NCBI GenBank assembly: GCA_019802505.1
Contig: JAFMOC010000261.1
Coordinates: 750,001-814,000 of the forward strand
Reading direction: 5' to 3'
DNA length: 64,000 nt
Source: Corydoras sp. C115
Taxonomy: Eukaryota > Chordata > Actinopteri > Siluriformes > Callichthyidae
Every line of letters begins with the position of its first letter. Within the stretch, counting starts at the first letter, position 1. Below the pieces are notes generated by a model. It saw only the letters and a program-made list of their open reading frames with translations. It was not told the origin of the DNA and did no database searches. Shown here piece after piece: positions 11,684 through 23,620 of the stretch. The translations under genes and the position numbers were made by a program.

Positions 11684-11785
11684 CATTTGTGTGTCTGAGG
11701 GTTTGTGTGTGTGTGCCTGTGTGTGTGTTATCATGTGATCATGTGTAAAACGTCCCTGGGTTTTGGAAAGGCGCTATATGAGCCA

Positions 11786-11821
<36 letters not shown>

Positions 11822-11822
11822 C

Positions 11823-11858
<36 letters not shown>

Positions 11859-11960
11859 TATTTGTATTATTATTATTTCATTAGTGTTTGTGTATGTGTG
11901 TGTTATCGTGTGATCATGTGTAAAGCATCCTTAGAAATGTACTATATGAGTCAAACATAT

Positions 11961-12029
<69 letters not shown>

Positions 12030-12145
12030 CATTTGTGTGTATGTGTGTATGTTATCACATGATCATGAGTAAAGTGTCCCTGGGTTTTGCAAAGGCAAAT
12101 ATAAGAGTCAAACTTATTATTATTATTATTATTTTTATAATCATG

Positions 12146-12208
<63 letters not shown>

Positions 12209-12217
12209 TCATTTGTG

Positions 12218-12286
<69 letters not shown>

Positions 12287-12374
12287 TCATGTGTAAAGCA
12301 TCCTTGGGTTTTGGAAAGGTGCTATTTAATTCAAACTTATTATTATTATTATTTTATTATTATTGTTTCATTTT

Positions 12375-12449
<75 letters not shown>

Positions 12450-12570
12450 CGTGTGATCATGTGTGAAGCGTCCGTGTGTTTAGAAAGGCACTATATGACT
12501 CAAACAAATTATTATTATTATTATTATATTATTATTATTATTATTATTATTATTATCATTATTTCATTGA
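11639..12570 (+). repeat. Compound array of LINE 3-prime tails
   Basis: Five units of the same order: (ATT)n, ttcatttgtgtg with (GT)n, tgatcatgtgtaaag, gtccctgggttttggaaagg, gctatatgagtcaaa, then (ATT)n again. Unit cores lie at about 11728, 11908, 12059, 12287 and 12455. Unit lengths differ because the (ATT)n, (GT)n and a 67-base poly-T (11963-12029) vary. Confidence 0.85.
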
Positions 12571-12988
12571 ATTCATTTTAATATTCAACATTTAATTTTA
12601 TTCGCTGGTTTTCGATGTGTCGTCTCTGTGGTGCGTTACTGCACTCACTTACGTAACATCAACCCGATGAACAGGTAAGGACAATGTTGCTTGCCGGAGG
12701 CAACGCAGGTTTTTTCACACTGTGCTCCCACTGCCGTGGAAATACATATCCTGGCCTGATTTCTTGACTAAATGGAATAAGGAGCGCAGCTAAATATAGG
12801 AATTGAAATGCTTGGTGACAGGAGGAGGAACAGGAGCAGCCCCGGGGGCAACCCTACACCAACCAGACATGGTCCTCCTTTGGGGCCAATCCAATGCAAC
12901 GTCTTTACCTCGGAATTGGTTTCACGTTGTTTGACGTGTTTCAATGCTTTCTTTAACAAATACTGTTTCCTGTGTTCTACGTCTGTAG
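12571..12988. other. Single-copy intron before exon 4
   Basis: Contains a donor-like aacag/gtaagg at about 12674, but no matching acceptor or FN3 or CC coding; the phases of exons 3 and 4 already fit. Confidence 0.5.
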
Positions 12989-13157
12989 ATATGTTGTAAT
13001 GGGACTATACACAGCCTCAAAGACTCCCATCAGTGCTGCGATGAGCACTACTTACCAGTTGTAAATGCCTCTGTGAGTCTTTGCTGCGGAGGGAGATTCT
13101 ACAAGCGTCTACCTCATTACCGGTGCTGTGGAAGGTTCTATGTCCCCGTCCCTCCAG
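12989..13157 (+). CDS. ush2a: ush2a exon 4 of window: CC-repeat block, part 1
   Basis: Encodes residues 170-225 with four double cysteines (ICC, QCC, LCC, RCC) spaced 14, 16 and 14 residues, and motifs such as LCCGGRFYKR and RCCGRFYVPVPP. No catalytic motif is visible; regular CC pairs in an extracellular protein suggest a disulfide-stacked rod or knot (inference). Sequons NGT and NAS are present. The acceptor is cgtctgtag and the donor is cag/gtacat. Phases are 0 in and 1 out, matching exons 3 and 5 exactly. At 56 codons it is below usual ORF cut-offs and easily missed. It sits 0.4 kb after a satellite of LINE tails and 45 bp before a SINE. Confidence 0.87.
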
Positions 13158-13198
13158 GTACATAATAGCTTTCAGCTTTTTACATGATCTAATATCTC

Positions 13199-13720
13199 CT
13201 CAATCCATCCATTATCTTCCTCTTTATCCTTTATTAGGGTCGGGGGTGGTTCCCCATACCCATCCAGGGGAGAACGTTTCGGGCGCTGGGCAGATACACC
13301 CAGGACAGGATGTCAATCTATCGCTGAACACACACTCACTCACTCAAACACACTCTATATGGGGCAATTTGGAGAATTTAATTGACTTGATCCATGTTTT
13401 TGGACTGTGGGAGGAAACCGGAGAACCTGGAGGAAACCCACGCGGACACGGGGAGAACATGGAAATTCAACCCAGATTGGTATTCGAACCGGGAATCCCT
13501 AGTGCTGAGAGGAGAACGAGCTAACCACTAAGCCACCTTGCCGATGAGGCAATTTTGAGCATTTAATTCACCTTTAATCCACGTTTTTGGACCGTGGGAG
13601 GAAACTGGAAAACCCGGAGAAAACTCGGAGAACATGGAGAGTCCTTCCAGATTGGGATTCGAACCGGGATCCCCAGCACTGAGAGGCGGACGTGCTGACC
13701 ATTAAGACAGCGTGCCATCC
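13199..13720 (-). mobile_element. SINE and partial SINE
   Basis: Full copy at about 13199-13543 with an atccatcc tail, then a partial copy 13546-13719 starting in the ggcaatttt region. Confidence 0.85.
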
Positions 13721-13766
13721 GTTTTATAAAGATTCATTTCAAGAAAACATGTGTTCACACTAAACA

Positions 13767-14093
13767 TCCATCCATTATCTTCCGCTTTATCCTTTATTAG
13801 GGTCGCGGGGGCGGGGGGTGGGGGGGGGGTTCTCCATGCCCATTCAGGGGAGAACGTTTCGGGCGCTGGGCAGATACACCCAGGACAGGATGTCAATCTA
13901 TCGCTTAGAACACACTCACTCACATAGACACACACACACTCTATATGGGGCAATTTGGAGAAGTCATTTGACCTTGATCCCTGTTTTTGGACTGTGGGAG
14001 GAAACCGGCGAACCCGGAGGAGACCCACACGGACATGGGGAAAACATGGGAACTCCACCCAGATTGTGCTAACCACTAAGCCTCCAGCTGCCT
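13767..14093 (-). mobile_element. tRNA-derived SINE
   Basis: Tail catccatccattatc, long G-run gcgggggcggggggtggg, and a deletion across the B box (agattgtgctaacc). Confidence 0.85.
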
Positions 14094-14096
14094 GTT

Positions 14097-14330
14097 TGGT
14101 AACACTTTCTATGAATCCTATATTCATAATGCATTATAAGTGCATTATAAAGCTTTATAAATTATACATAATGCTTTATAATGTGTCATAAGCCTTGATT
14201 AGGGTACATAAATGTTCATAATCACCCTCATTTATTTTTTTAAAAACACTTTGACATAAGGCTTTATAACACAAAGTGACATAATGCATTATAATATAGA
14301 ACTTATTGGAATTTTTGATTCTTTGGATGT
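14097..14330 (+). mobile_element. Foldback element, left end
   Basis: ggtaacactttctatgaatc, then tcataatgcattataagtg and the series of aaagctttata and ataatgctttataa motifs; stops at ttgattctttggatgttt. See the finding on the family. Confidence 0.75.
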
Positions 14331-15645
14331 TTGAATCCTGATCCGGGGGGAGTTTACATGTTCTGCCTGTGTCAGCAAAGGTTCTCCGGTTTCCTCCCAA
14401 TGTTCCAAAACATGTATTCAAGGTGAATTGGGTGCTTAAAATTGCCCCATCTAAATTGCCCCTTTAATGTGTGTGTATATAATATGCCCAGCGCACTATA
14501 CGCTTACCCCTAAATGAGAACAGGAACCCCTCCCCAATGTTCAAAAAAAAATTTTGTTGTGTGTGTGTGTGTGTGTGTGTGGATTGGCGCTTGTCTCGGG
14601 TGTATCTGCCCAGCGCCAAAACGCTCTCCAATGTACTACTCCTGCAGGAACCCCCCCAGTGTCTATGTGGGTTCTCCGTTTCCACCCTATGTTCCAAAAC
14701 GTATTCAAGGTGAATTTGCTGCTCTGAATTTCCCCATCTTAATTGCGCCTATATAATGTGTGTGTATAATCTGCCCAGCGCCCTATATGCTCCCCTAAAT
14801 GTGAACTGGAAACCCTCTCCAATGTTCAAAAACATGTTTTCAAGGTGAATTGGCAATTTCAATTTGCCCCTTTATAGTTTGTGTGTGGATTGGTGCCTGT
14901 CCTGGGTGTATCTGCTCTGCGCCCAAAATGCTCTCCCCTAAATGGGGACTGGCTTTCCATGTTCCCCCAGTGTCTGTGTGGGCTCTCTGGTTTCCTCCCA
15001 ATGTTCCAAAACATGTATTCAAGGTGAATTGGCTGCTTGAAATTGCCCCATCTAAATTGCCCCATATAATGTGTGTGTATAATCTGCCTTGCCCCTAAAT
15101 GTGAACTAGAAGCCCTCTCCAATGATCAAAAACATGTATTCAAGGTGAATTGGCAGCTTGAAATTGCCCCTATATAGTGTGTGTGGATTGGCCCCTGTCC
15201 TGGGTGCTCCGCGCCAAAACGCTCTCCAATAAATATGACTGGCGTTCCATGTTCCCCCAGTGTCCGTGTGGGTGCTCCGTTTCCTCCCAATGTTCCAAAA
15301 CATGTATTCAAGGTGAATTGGCTGCTCTAAATTGCCCCATCTTAATTGTTCCTATATAGTGTGTGTGTGAGTAAGTTAGTATGTACCCGGCGATGTATTG
15401 GCGCCTGTTCCTGTGTGTATCTGCTCTATACGCCAATATGCTCTCCCCTAAATGGGGACAGCCGTTCCATGTTCTCCCAGGGTCCGCATGAGTTCTCAAG
15501 TTTCCTCCCAATATTCCAAAACATGTATTCAAGGTGAATTGGCTGCTTGAAATTGCCCCATCTAAATTGCCCCTATGTAATACGTGTGTATAATCTGCCC
15601 AGCGCCCTATAAACGCATCCCTGAATATGAAATGGAACCCCTCCC
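14331..15645 (+). repeat. Diverged SINE-derived array before exon 5
   Basis: catgtattcaaggtgaattg or close variants recur at about 14410, 14700, 14835, 15013, 15134, 15302 and 15524, each with attgcccc(t/a)tata and cgc(c)aaaa(c/t)gctctcc. Two alternating unit types. Much more diverged than the 4-6 kb array, so older. Confidence 0.75.
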
Positions 15646-15694
15646 CTTGACTATTGGTTCAAAATTTGGTTTTCCTTGATACATCTGTCTGTAG

Positions 15695-15916
15695 GCCAGA
15701 CCTGCTGTCCTGATCACGAGCAGTTGCGGGTGTCCATCGGGTTCGGGGACTCGTGTTGTGGCACGGAGCCGTTCTCATCCACAGCCGGTCAGATATGCTG
15801 CGACGGACGGATCCGTGACGGCTATAGATCCCAATGCTGTGGAGGACACCTGGTCCCCCAAGAGGACCTGTGTTGCGGAGATAGCCACAAAGGAACAGTT
15901 CACGTCCCTGCTTCAG
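15695..15916 (+). CDS. ush2a: ush2a exon 5 of window: CC-repeat block, part 2
   Basis: Encodes residues 226 (split G) to 299 with five double cysteines (TCC, SCC, ICC, QCC, LCC), spaced 17, 14, 13 and 12 residues. Motifs QICCDGRIRDGYRSQCCGG and EDLCCGDSHKG resemble those of the exons on both sides, so the block looks like one repeated unit. The acceptor is atctgtctgtag and the donor cag/gtaagc is strong. Phases are 1 in and 1 out, so the exon could be skipped or duplicated without frameshift. Codon third positions are GC-rich compared with the AT-rich introns, as in exons 6 and 12. The opposite-strand 98-residue ORF is a shadow. Confidence 0.88.
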
Positions 15917-16480
15917 GTAAGCCTCCCGTCCACACTTATTAATGTCCTGCTCCACAGAGCGTGTACTTTTGAATCCTCCATGTGCTGCAAGAGGTCCGAG
16001 CGAGCCAATAGAAAGTTAGACCTTCCCACTGGCTTAGTTGGAGCCACAGTCCTTGGTGACTTTCTAATGACACCATGGCAGAATGGCAGAGGAGCTGAAC
16101 TCTCGCAGGGTCACCATTCCCCTTCCCTCTACCCCACCATGCCCCGCTAAAGCAGGCACCTGGGCACAGATGGGCCGAATGGGCACGAGCCCTCGGTGTC
16201 AGCCATCTTTGTCAGCCTAGATGATGGAGATACTGCATCTGAGCACCAACCAGAGCCTTGCCAAGGTGGTAGTGAGCTCCCAGGGTGCGACAGAAATAAT
16301 GGCCACCATGAGGTCAGTGACATCGGTGTATTTATCATCCTAAATCTCTGTCCCAGTCTCTTTCATGGTGCCTTTGGGATAGTCTTCCTCTTCGGGTTAT
16401 CATGTGTCTGACGAACAAAATTAAGCCGGGTCTTTATTTAGAGTGTTGTCCTTTTCCTTTCTCTTTCCGGTATATGAAAA
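15917..16480. other. Single-copy intron after exon 5
   Basis: No repeat or exon recognised. Short ORFs lack splice support. Confidence 0.5.
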
Positions 16481-16495
16481 AAAAGAGTAAAAAAA

Positions 16496-16529
<34 letters not shown>

Positions 16530-17018
16530 TATCCTATATATATAGTATAATAGTATATATCCGCCGACCGTCCTATATATATAGTTATTTTCAATCCAAA
16601 TATTTCCTCGTCTTGTGTCCTTAGTTACGTACAGTTACCTCTACCAAGACTTTCTCGCCGCCGTCCTGCCTCCACTTTCATCTCCTTCGGCGAGTTCATC
16701 TTCCCAAATAAGTCAAATGAAAAAGCTATCCTTCATTAAGGCACTGGCTTCCCGGGGCGAGCATATGTTATGATGAATAGTGCCGTTAGGACAACTAAAG
16801 GCCATTTGCCTGCTGGGCTGGCCGCTGGTGTGGGGTTCCGCGAGCTCACACCGTGTCCATCGAATACACGCTCAGCTTGATATTCCACCGAATGAGCTAC
16901 TTAACCTTGATAAAGACACACATGACCATGAGCACGCTCACATAAAAACAAATAGAATATACAGTATATATATATATATATGTATGTGTGTGTATGTTTA
17001 TATATATGTATATATATT
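16481..17018. other. Intron with A-run and (TA)n
   Basis: Poly-A 16490-16512, short (TA)n at 16513-16560 and 16960-17015; single-copy sequence between. Confidence 0.6.
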
Positions 17019-17160
17019 GGGGTATCGGGGTACTAGGGATTCGAATCCCAATCTGGTTGGAGTTTCCATGTCCTCCCCGTATCCACGTGGGTTTCCTCCG
17101 GATTCTCCGGTTTCCTCCCACAGTCTGAAAAACATGGATCAAGGTCAATTGAATTCTCCA
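17019..17160 (+). mobile_element. SINE 5-prime half
   Basis: From gggattcgaatccc to caattgaattctcc; A box region degraded. Confidence 0.75.
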
Positions 17161-17164
17161 GATA

Positions 17165-18175
17165 TGCTAAAACTTTCTATGAATATGGTATTTATAATGC
17201 GTTATGAATGCATTTATAAAGCTTGATAAATTATTCATAATGCTTTGTAACATCTGTCATAAGCCTTTGTTAATGTACATAGATGTTCAGAATCCATCCA
17301 TTATCTTTCTCTTTATCCTCTACTAGGGTCGCGGGGGGGGGGGTCCCCATGCCCATCCAGGGGAGAGCATTTCAGGCGCTGGGCAGATACACCCAGGACA
17401 GGGCGCCAATCTATCACTGGGCACACACTCACTCACACAAACACACTCTATATGGGGCAATTTGAAGAATTCACTTAACCTTGATCCATGTTTTTGGACT
17501 GTGGGAGGAAACCGGAGAACCCAGAGGAAACCCACGCGGACACGGGGAAAACATGGAAACTCCACCCAGATTGGGATTCGAACCTGTAATCTCTAGTGCT
17601 GAGAGGCGAACATGCTAACCACTAAGCTACGTGCCACCCATGTTCATAATCATAGTCATAAATTGTTATAACAATTTGACATAAGGCTTCATAACACAAA
17701 GTGACATAATGCATTATAACATGAACCTATTTCAACTTTTGATTCTTTGGAGGTTTGGACATTCTTACTTGAAACATGATTCCACTTTACTTAAAGTCTG
17801 TAAAGAGCATTTATAAGGTTTTATAAGGCATTATGTACTACTATGTATGCAGTCCCTTTCAAAGAGTATGCCTTTATGCCTGTAAAAAAGAGCTTATACG
17901 CTTTTTATAAACAGTTATAAGCAAGTCATTTTCAGGAAAAGCATTCATTAAACAAAAATGTTATAAGGCTTTATGTCGCTGGTCTCTATAATAAGTTGAT
18001 GAACAGTTCAAATATATCATTTATAATGCATTATGGCATGTTCTTAGAACTCTTTCTGAGTGCAGTTATATACATCTATGGACATTAACAAAGGCTTACG
18101 TATGACAAGTATTATAAAGTGTTATTAGTACTTTATGAAGCTTAATAATGCATTATGAGTACTGGATTTAGCTAA
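17165..18175 (+). mobile_element. Foldback element interrupted by a SINE
   Basis: Left arm 17165-17292, SINE (-) 17293-17640, then the inner part and right arm to about 18170, where ataatgcattatgagtactgg mirrors the left end. Confidence 0.78.
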
Positions 18176-18779
18176 GGTTTTTTTTTTTATTTTTTTTTTT
18201 ATTTTTTTTTTTTTTTTAAGCAGTCTACTCTTTCTTGTAGTAGTTCTAGATTCCCCAAATCTCGGTCCTTTGGCTTGGATAGGGTGTAACTTTGGGGTTT
18301 TCAGAAGCATGGTGACATTGGGCAAAGGCATCACATGCGCCTCCAGATTGGAAGAAACAGGGCTTTTTTTTCTGACAACGTCCTGCCGAGCTCCAGCTGA
18401 TGGCAGAGGGAAATGTGATTACAGAGTCCCTAAAGTACGATCTATCACACATTACACTCCTTCCTGTCAGGAGCTGAGGCTTGTCGGCAGGAGGGAGACA
18501 GAATTGTTGGCGACAGCTATCAGCTGTTTGAAAGGCTGTCTGTACATTGTCGAAAATCCGACGAAGCTCAAAACATATTAGCGTAGTGTAGGGAAAAAAA
18601 ATGCGTAAGCAGCTAACATTTCTGCTCTCGATGTGACTGACGCTAAAAAAATCCCAATCATGTATGTTGGTTTTCTGAAGTTACAGTCTACTCAGATTAA
18701 AATTCGGTATTCTTTTATTGATTTGTGATAACATGTGGGTGCCTACAATTAAGTATACTTTAGGAAAGAACCTTCAAAA
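18176..18779. other. Single-copy intron
   Basis: T-rich 18178-18216, then unique sequence without a convincing exon; the 103-codon ORF at 18270 has no splice sites in phase and no family resemblance. Confidence 0.5.
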
Positions 18780-19105
18780 CATTCATTCATTCATTATCTT
18801 CCGCTTTATCCTCTACTAGGTTCGCAGGGGGTTCCCCATGCCCATCCAGAGGAGAGCGTTTCGGGCGCTGGGCAGATACACCCAGGACAGGGCGCCAATC
18901 TATCACTGGGCACACACTCACTCACACAGACACACTCTATATGGGGCAATTTTGGAGCATTCAATTGACCTTAATCCATGTTTTTTGACTGTGGGAGGAT
19001 ACTGGAGAACCCGGAGGAAACCCACGCGGACACGGGGAGAACATGGAAACTCCACCCAGATTGGGAACCGGGAATCGTGCAAGCCACTAAGTCACCATGC
19101 CGCTC
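18780..19105 (-). mobile_element. SINE, inverted partner of the next
   Basis: Tail attcattcattc to ccgctctc; a 20 bp deletion removes the B box. Confidence 0.85.
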
Positions 19106-19179
19106 TCAATTTGAATTAAAAACCAAAAAGTGAATCACATCTACATTTAAAACCTTTTTTATTTAATTTATTTGCATCT

Positions 19180-19500
19180 GGGGTGGCACGGTGGCTTAGT
19201 GGTTAGCACGTTCTCCGCACTAGGGATTCCAGGTTCAAATCCCAATCTGGGTGGAGTTTCCATGTTCTCCCCGTGTCCGCGTGGGCGTTTCCTCCGGGTT
19301 CTCTCCGGTTTCCTCCCACAGCCCAAAAACATGGATCGAGGTGAAATGAATTCTCCAAATTGCCCCATGTATATTGTATATTATATTGGCTGCCCTGTCC
19401 AGGGTGTATCTGCCCAGTGCCCGAAACATTCTCCCCTGGATGGGCATAGGGAACCCCCCGCGACCCTAGTAGAGGATAAAGCGGAAGATAATGGATGGAT
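19180..19500 (+). mobile_element. SINE with central deletion
   Basis: A box ggtggcttagtggttagc, body, atggatgg tail; the tgtgtgagtgagtg region is replaced by tattgtatattatattgg. Confidence 0.85.
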
Positions 19501-19808
19501 ACAGTATATATATATAGTTTAGTGTAAATGAAGATTCCTGTTCATTATTATTCACCCAGCCACCCAGTGTATGATGTTTAAAGTTTGTATTTGGATTAGA
19601 GATGCTTTCCACAAGCATCTCATGGCTTATTCTCTCCTGGAAGGCTCGCTTCATATCTGCATGTGCACAGAGCTGGCTTTAAAAGGCACTTTGTCTATAT
19701 CACAGACTCAAGGTTAAATCGGAATATTTTGCACTGTTTGCGTTAAAAGCTTCGTGTCTGAGAGAGAAAGATAGAGACGTAGACAGACAGAAAGATGCGA
19801 GTGCGTAC

Positions 19809-19852
<44 letters not shown>

Positions 19853-20197
19853 TCTTGAAAACGACTATAACGTACGAAAAGAAATCATAATTAAATTCCT
19901 CTTCAAGGACACAGGACTCATTCGCGGGTGAAAACGAGGCTGATGGTTAACCATTTTTTGGCCCTGATGAACTGAGAGTATCACAGTTGAAACATTTAAG
20001 CGCACTCCACGGGCCTCTCATCGTTCTGCCCGAACTGTCTCTTCACAAATAACGTCACGGTAACGCCAGGCTAGAGATCATTCCTACCACCGCGCCGAAA
20101 TCTTATTATTTTCCAACTGATTGCAGAGTCAGCGATTAACCCACTGCCTCATAAAGATTTAAATATGCTCCTCAGAGTTCCTGCAAATACTTAATTA
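19501..20197. other. Single-copy intron
   Basis: Includes (GT)n 19811-19848; no exon seen. Confidence 0.55.
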
Positions 20198-20410
20198 TCG
20201 TCACTCACACAGACACACTCTATATGGGGCAATTTGAAGAATTCAATTAACCTTGATCCATGTTTTTGGACTGTGGGAGGAAACCGGAGAACCCGGAGGA
20301 AGCCCACGCAGAAACGGGGAAAACATGGAAACTCCACCCAGATTGGGATTCGAACCTGTAATCTCTAGTGCTGATAGGAGAACATGCTAACCACTAAGCC
20401 ACGTGCCACC
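20198..20410 (-). mobile_element. SINE fragment fused to foldback element
   Basis: Same variants as 17430-17640 (cgaacctgtaatctctag, aaaacatgg), with the same junction cgtgccaccca then tcataatcatagtcataaa. Confidence 0.82.
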
Positions 20411-22590
20411 CATTTTCATAATCATAGTCATAAATTGTTATAACAATTTGACATAAGGCTTCATAACACAAAATGACATAATGCATTATAACATCAACTT
20501 ATTTCAACTTTTGATTCTTTGGATGTTTGGACATTCTTACTTCAAACATGATTCCACTTTACTTAAAGTCTGTAAAGAGTATTTATAAGGTTTTATAAGG
20601 CATTATGTACCACTATGTATGCAGTCCCTTTCAAAGAGTATACCCGTATGCCTTTATGCCTGTAAAAAAGAGCTTATACGCTTTTTATAAACCGTTATAA
20701 GCAATTATAAAGTCATTTTCAGGAAAAGCATTCATTAAACAAAAATGTCAAACATCACGGAAACACATGAATCCGGTATCCGGTATCATAGTCATAAATT
20801 CATTCATTCATTATCTTCTGCTTTTTTATCCTCTATTAGGGTCGCGGGGAGTTCCCCATGCTCATCCAGGGGAGAACGTTTCAGGCGCTGGGCAGATACA
20901 CCCAGAACAGGGCGCCAATCTATCGCTGGGCACACACGCACACAAACACACTCTACATGGGGCAATTTGAAGAACTCAATTGACTTGATCCATGTTTTTG
21001 GACTGTGGGAGGAAACCGGAGAACCCGGAGGAAACCCACGCGGACACGGGGAGAACATGGAAACTCCACCCAGATGGGGATTCGAACCGGGAATCCCTAG
21101 TGCTAAGAGGCGAACTTGCTCACCACTAAGCCACCGTGCCGCCTGTTAGTCATAAATTGTTATAACAATTTGACATAAGGCTTTATAACACAAACTGACA
21201 TAATGCATTATATTTCAACTTTTGATTCTCTGGATGTGTTGGAATTCTAGTAACACTTTCTAGTAATCCGATATTTATAATGCATTATAAGTGCATTTAT
21301 TAGGCTTTCGAAAGTATTCATAATGAAAGTATTTGTGAATGTACATAGATGTTCATAATCATAATCATTCAATTCTTATAATAAATCGACATTAGGCTTA
21401 TTTAGACTTTTGATTCTTTGGATGTTTCGGAATTTCGGGTAACACTTTTTATGAATCCGGTGTTCATAATGCATTATAAGTGTATTTATAAAGCTTTCTA
21501 AAGTATTCATAACACTTTATGATACGTGTTATGAGCCTTTGTGTATGTACATAGATGTTCATAATCATGGTCATAAATTAACATAATTTGACATAAGGCT
21601 TGATAAAACAAACTGACATAATGCATTATAATATAAAGTTATTTCAACTTTTGATTCTTTGGATGTTGTGGAATTCTGGTACCACTTTGTATGAATGCGG
21701 TATTCCTAATGCATTATAAGTGCATTTATTAAGCTTTCCAAAAGTATTCATAACACTTTATAACATTTATCATAAGCCTTTTCTAATGTACATAGATGGT
21801 CATGATCACAGTCATGAATTGTTACAACAATTAGACATAATGCTTCATAACACAAACTGACATAATGCATTATAAGATGAACTTATTTAGACTTTTGATT
21901 CTTTGGATGTATTGGAATTTCTGGTAACACTTTCTATGAATCCGGTGTTCATAATGCATTATAAGTGTATTTATAAAGCTTTCTAAAGTATTCATAACAC
22001 TTTATGATACGTGTTATGAGCCTTTGTGTATGTACATAGATGTTCATAATCATGGTCATAAATTAACATAATTTGACATAAGGCTTGATAAAACAAACTG
22101 ACATAATGCATTATAATATAAAGTTATTTCAACTTTTGATTCTTTGGATGTTGTGGAATTCTGGTACCACTTTGTATGAATGCGGTATTCCTAATGCATT
22201 ATAAGTGCATTTATTAAGCTTTCCAAAAGTATTCATAACACTTTATAACATTTATCATAAGCCTTTTCTAATGTACATAGATGGTCATGATCACAGTCAT
22301 GAATTGTTACAACAATTAGACATAATGCTTCATAACACAAACTGACATAATGCATTATAAGATGAACTTATTTAGACTTTTGATTCTTTGGATGTATTGG
22401 AATTTCTGGTAACACTTTCTATGCATCCACTATTCATAACGCATTACATGTGCATTCATAAATTTTTATAAAGTATTCATAGTGCTTTATAACATTTGTC
22501 ATACACCTTTGTTAATGCACATAGATGTTCATGATCACAGTCATGAATTGTTAGAACAATATGACTTAAGGCTTTAAAAAAAAATAAAAA
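20411..22590 (+). mobile_element. Foldback elements, partly tandem, with a SINE inside
   Basis: Inner part 20411-20788; SINE (-) 20801-21146 with duplication tagtcataaatt; then left-arm units including a 485 bp unit twice (21441-21925 and 21926-22410) nearly without change. Confidence 0.82.
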
Positions 22591-22692
22591 ATCATATTTT
22601 GTTAGTACATTTTTGTGCCAGTAAGGCGAAGCTTTTTTAATCTCATTGTACTTGTGTATAATGACAATAAAAGCTTTTTGTTCTATTCTAAT
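22591..22692 (+). mobile_element. LINE 3-prime tail
   Basis: ctcattgtacttgtgtataatgacaataaaagc followed by ttctattcta (core tgtataatgacaataaaa at about 22654) is a common LINE end in fish. Confidence 0.6.
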
Positions 22693-22969
22693 ATATTTCA
22701 ATTATATTTTCAATTTATAATGTTATTAGTATATATATTGTTATTTATTTATTTATGAAATGTATAATCAAGTACATCGGAACTAATTGAACAGATTTCT
22801 TAAAGAATTAAGGTTAAGTGGCTTTAGAATGACATGTAAAATATTTTCATTTTACTCTGACAGCATGGCCAAGTACCACGGTAATCTGCATTTTTAAGAA
22901 AATGGATATCTGTGCAACACATTATGCATTCTGAAACCTTTTATGCTTCATATTCCTACATTCTTATAT

Positions 22970-23102
22970 ATTCATTCATTCATTATCTCCTGCTTTATCC
23001 TCTATTAGGGTCACGGTGGGGTTCCCCATGCCCATCCAGGGGAGAACATCTCAGGCACGGGGCAGATAGACACAGGACAGGGCGCCAATCTATCGCTGGG
23101 CA
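22970..23102 (-). mobile_element. SINE truncated at ctgggca
   Basis: Ends at exactly the same base as 11491-11638 and 57679-57818. Target duplication attcttatat at 22960-22969 and 23103-23112. Confidence 0.88.
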
Positions 23103-23111
23103 ATTCTTATA

Positions 23112-23112
<1 letters not shown>

Positions 23113-23192
<80 letters not shown>

Positions 23193-23523
23193 GCGGTACA
23201 GTGGCTTAGTGGTTAGCATGTTCTCCTCTCTGTGCACTAGGGATTCCTGGTTTGAATCCCAATCTGGGTGGAGTTTCCACGTTCTCCCCGTGTCCGTGTG
23301 GGTTTCCTCCCACAGTCCAAAAACATGGATCAAGGTCAATTGCATGCTCCAAATTGCCCCATATAGAGTGTGTCTGTGTGAGTGAGTGTGTGCCCAGTGA
23401 TAGATTGGCATCCTATCCTGGGTGTATCTGCCCAGCGCCCGAAACATTCTGCCCTGGATGGGCATGGGGAACCCCCTGCGACCCTAGTAGAGGATAAAGT
23501 GGAAGATAATGGATGGATGGATG

Positions 23524-23591
<68 letters not shown>

Positions 23592-23620
23592 TATTATAGA
23601 TATATATATATATAATATGT
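23113..23620 (+). mobile_element. SINE (+) between two (TA)n runs
   Basis: (TA)n 23115-23190, SINE 23191-23524 ending in atggatggatgg, (TA)n 23526-23620. The microsatellite was the insertion target. Confidence 0.88.

Noticed and set aside
12640..12690. Extra exon ending at gtaagg
   Set aside because: No acceptor in phase and no FN3 or CC coding; exons 3 and 4 already join in phase 0.
15659..15955. 98-codon minus-strand ORF
   Set aside because: Shadow of exon 5 in the opposite strand.
16147..16411. Short ORFs on both strands after exon 5
   Set aside because: No splice sites in phase, no cysteine or FN3 pattern.
18270..18581. 103-codon ORF
   Set aside because: No splice support, no recognisable domain, single-copy intron.
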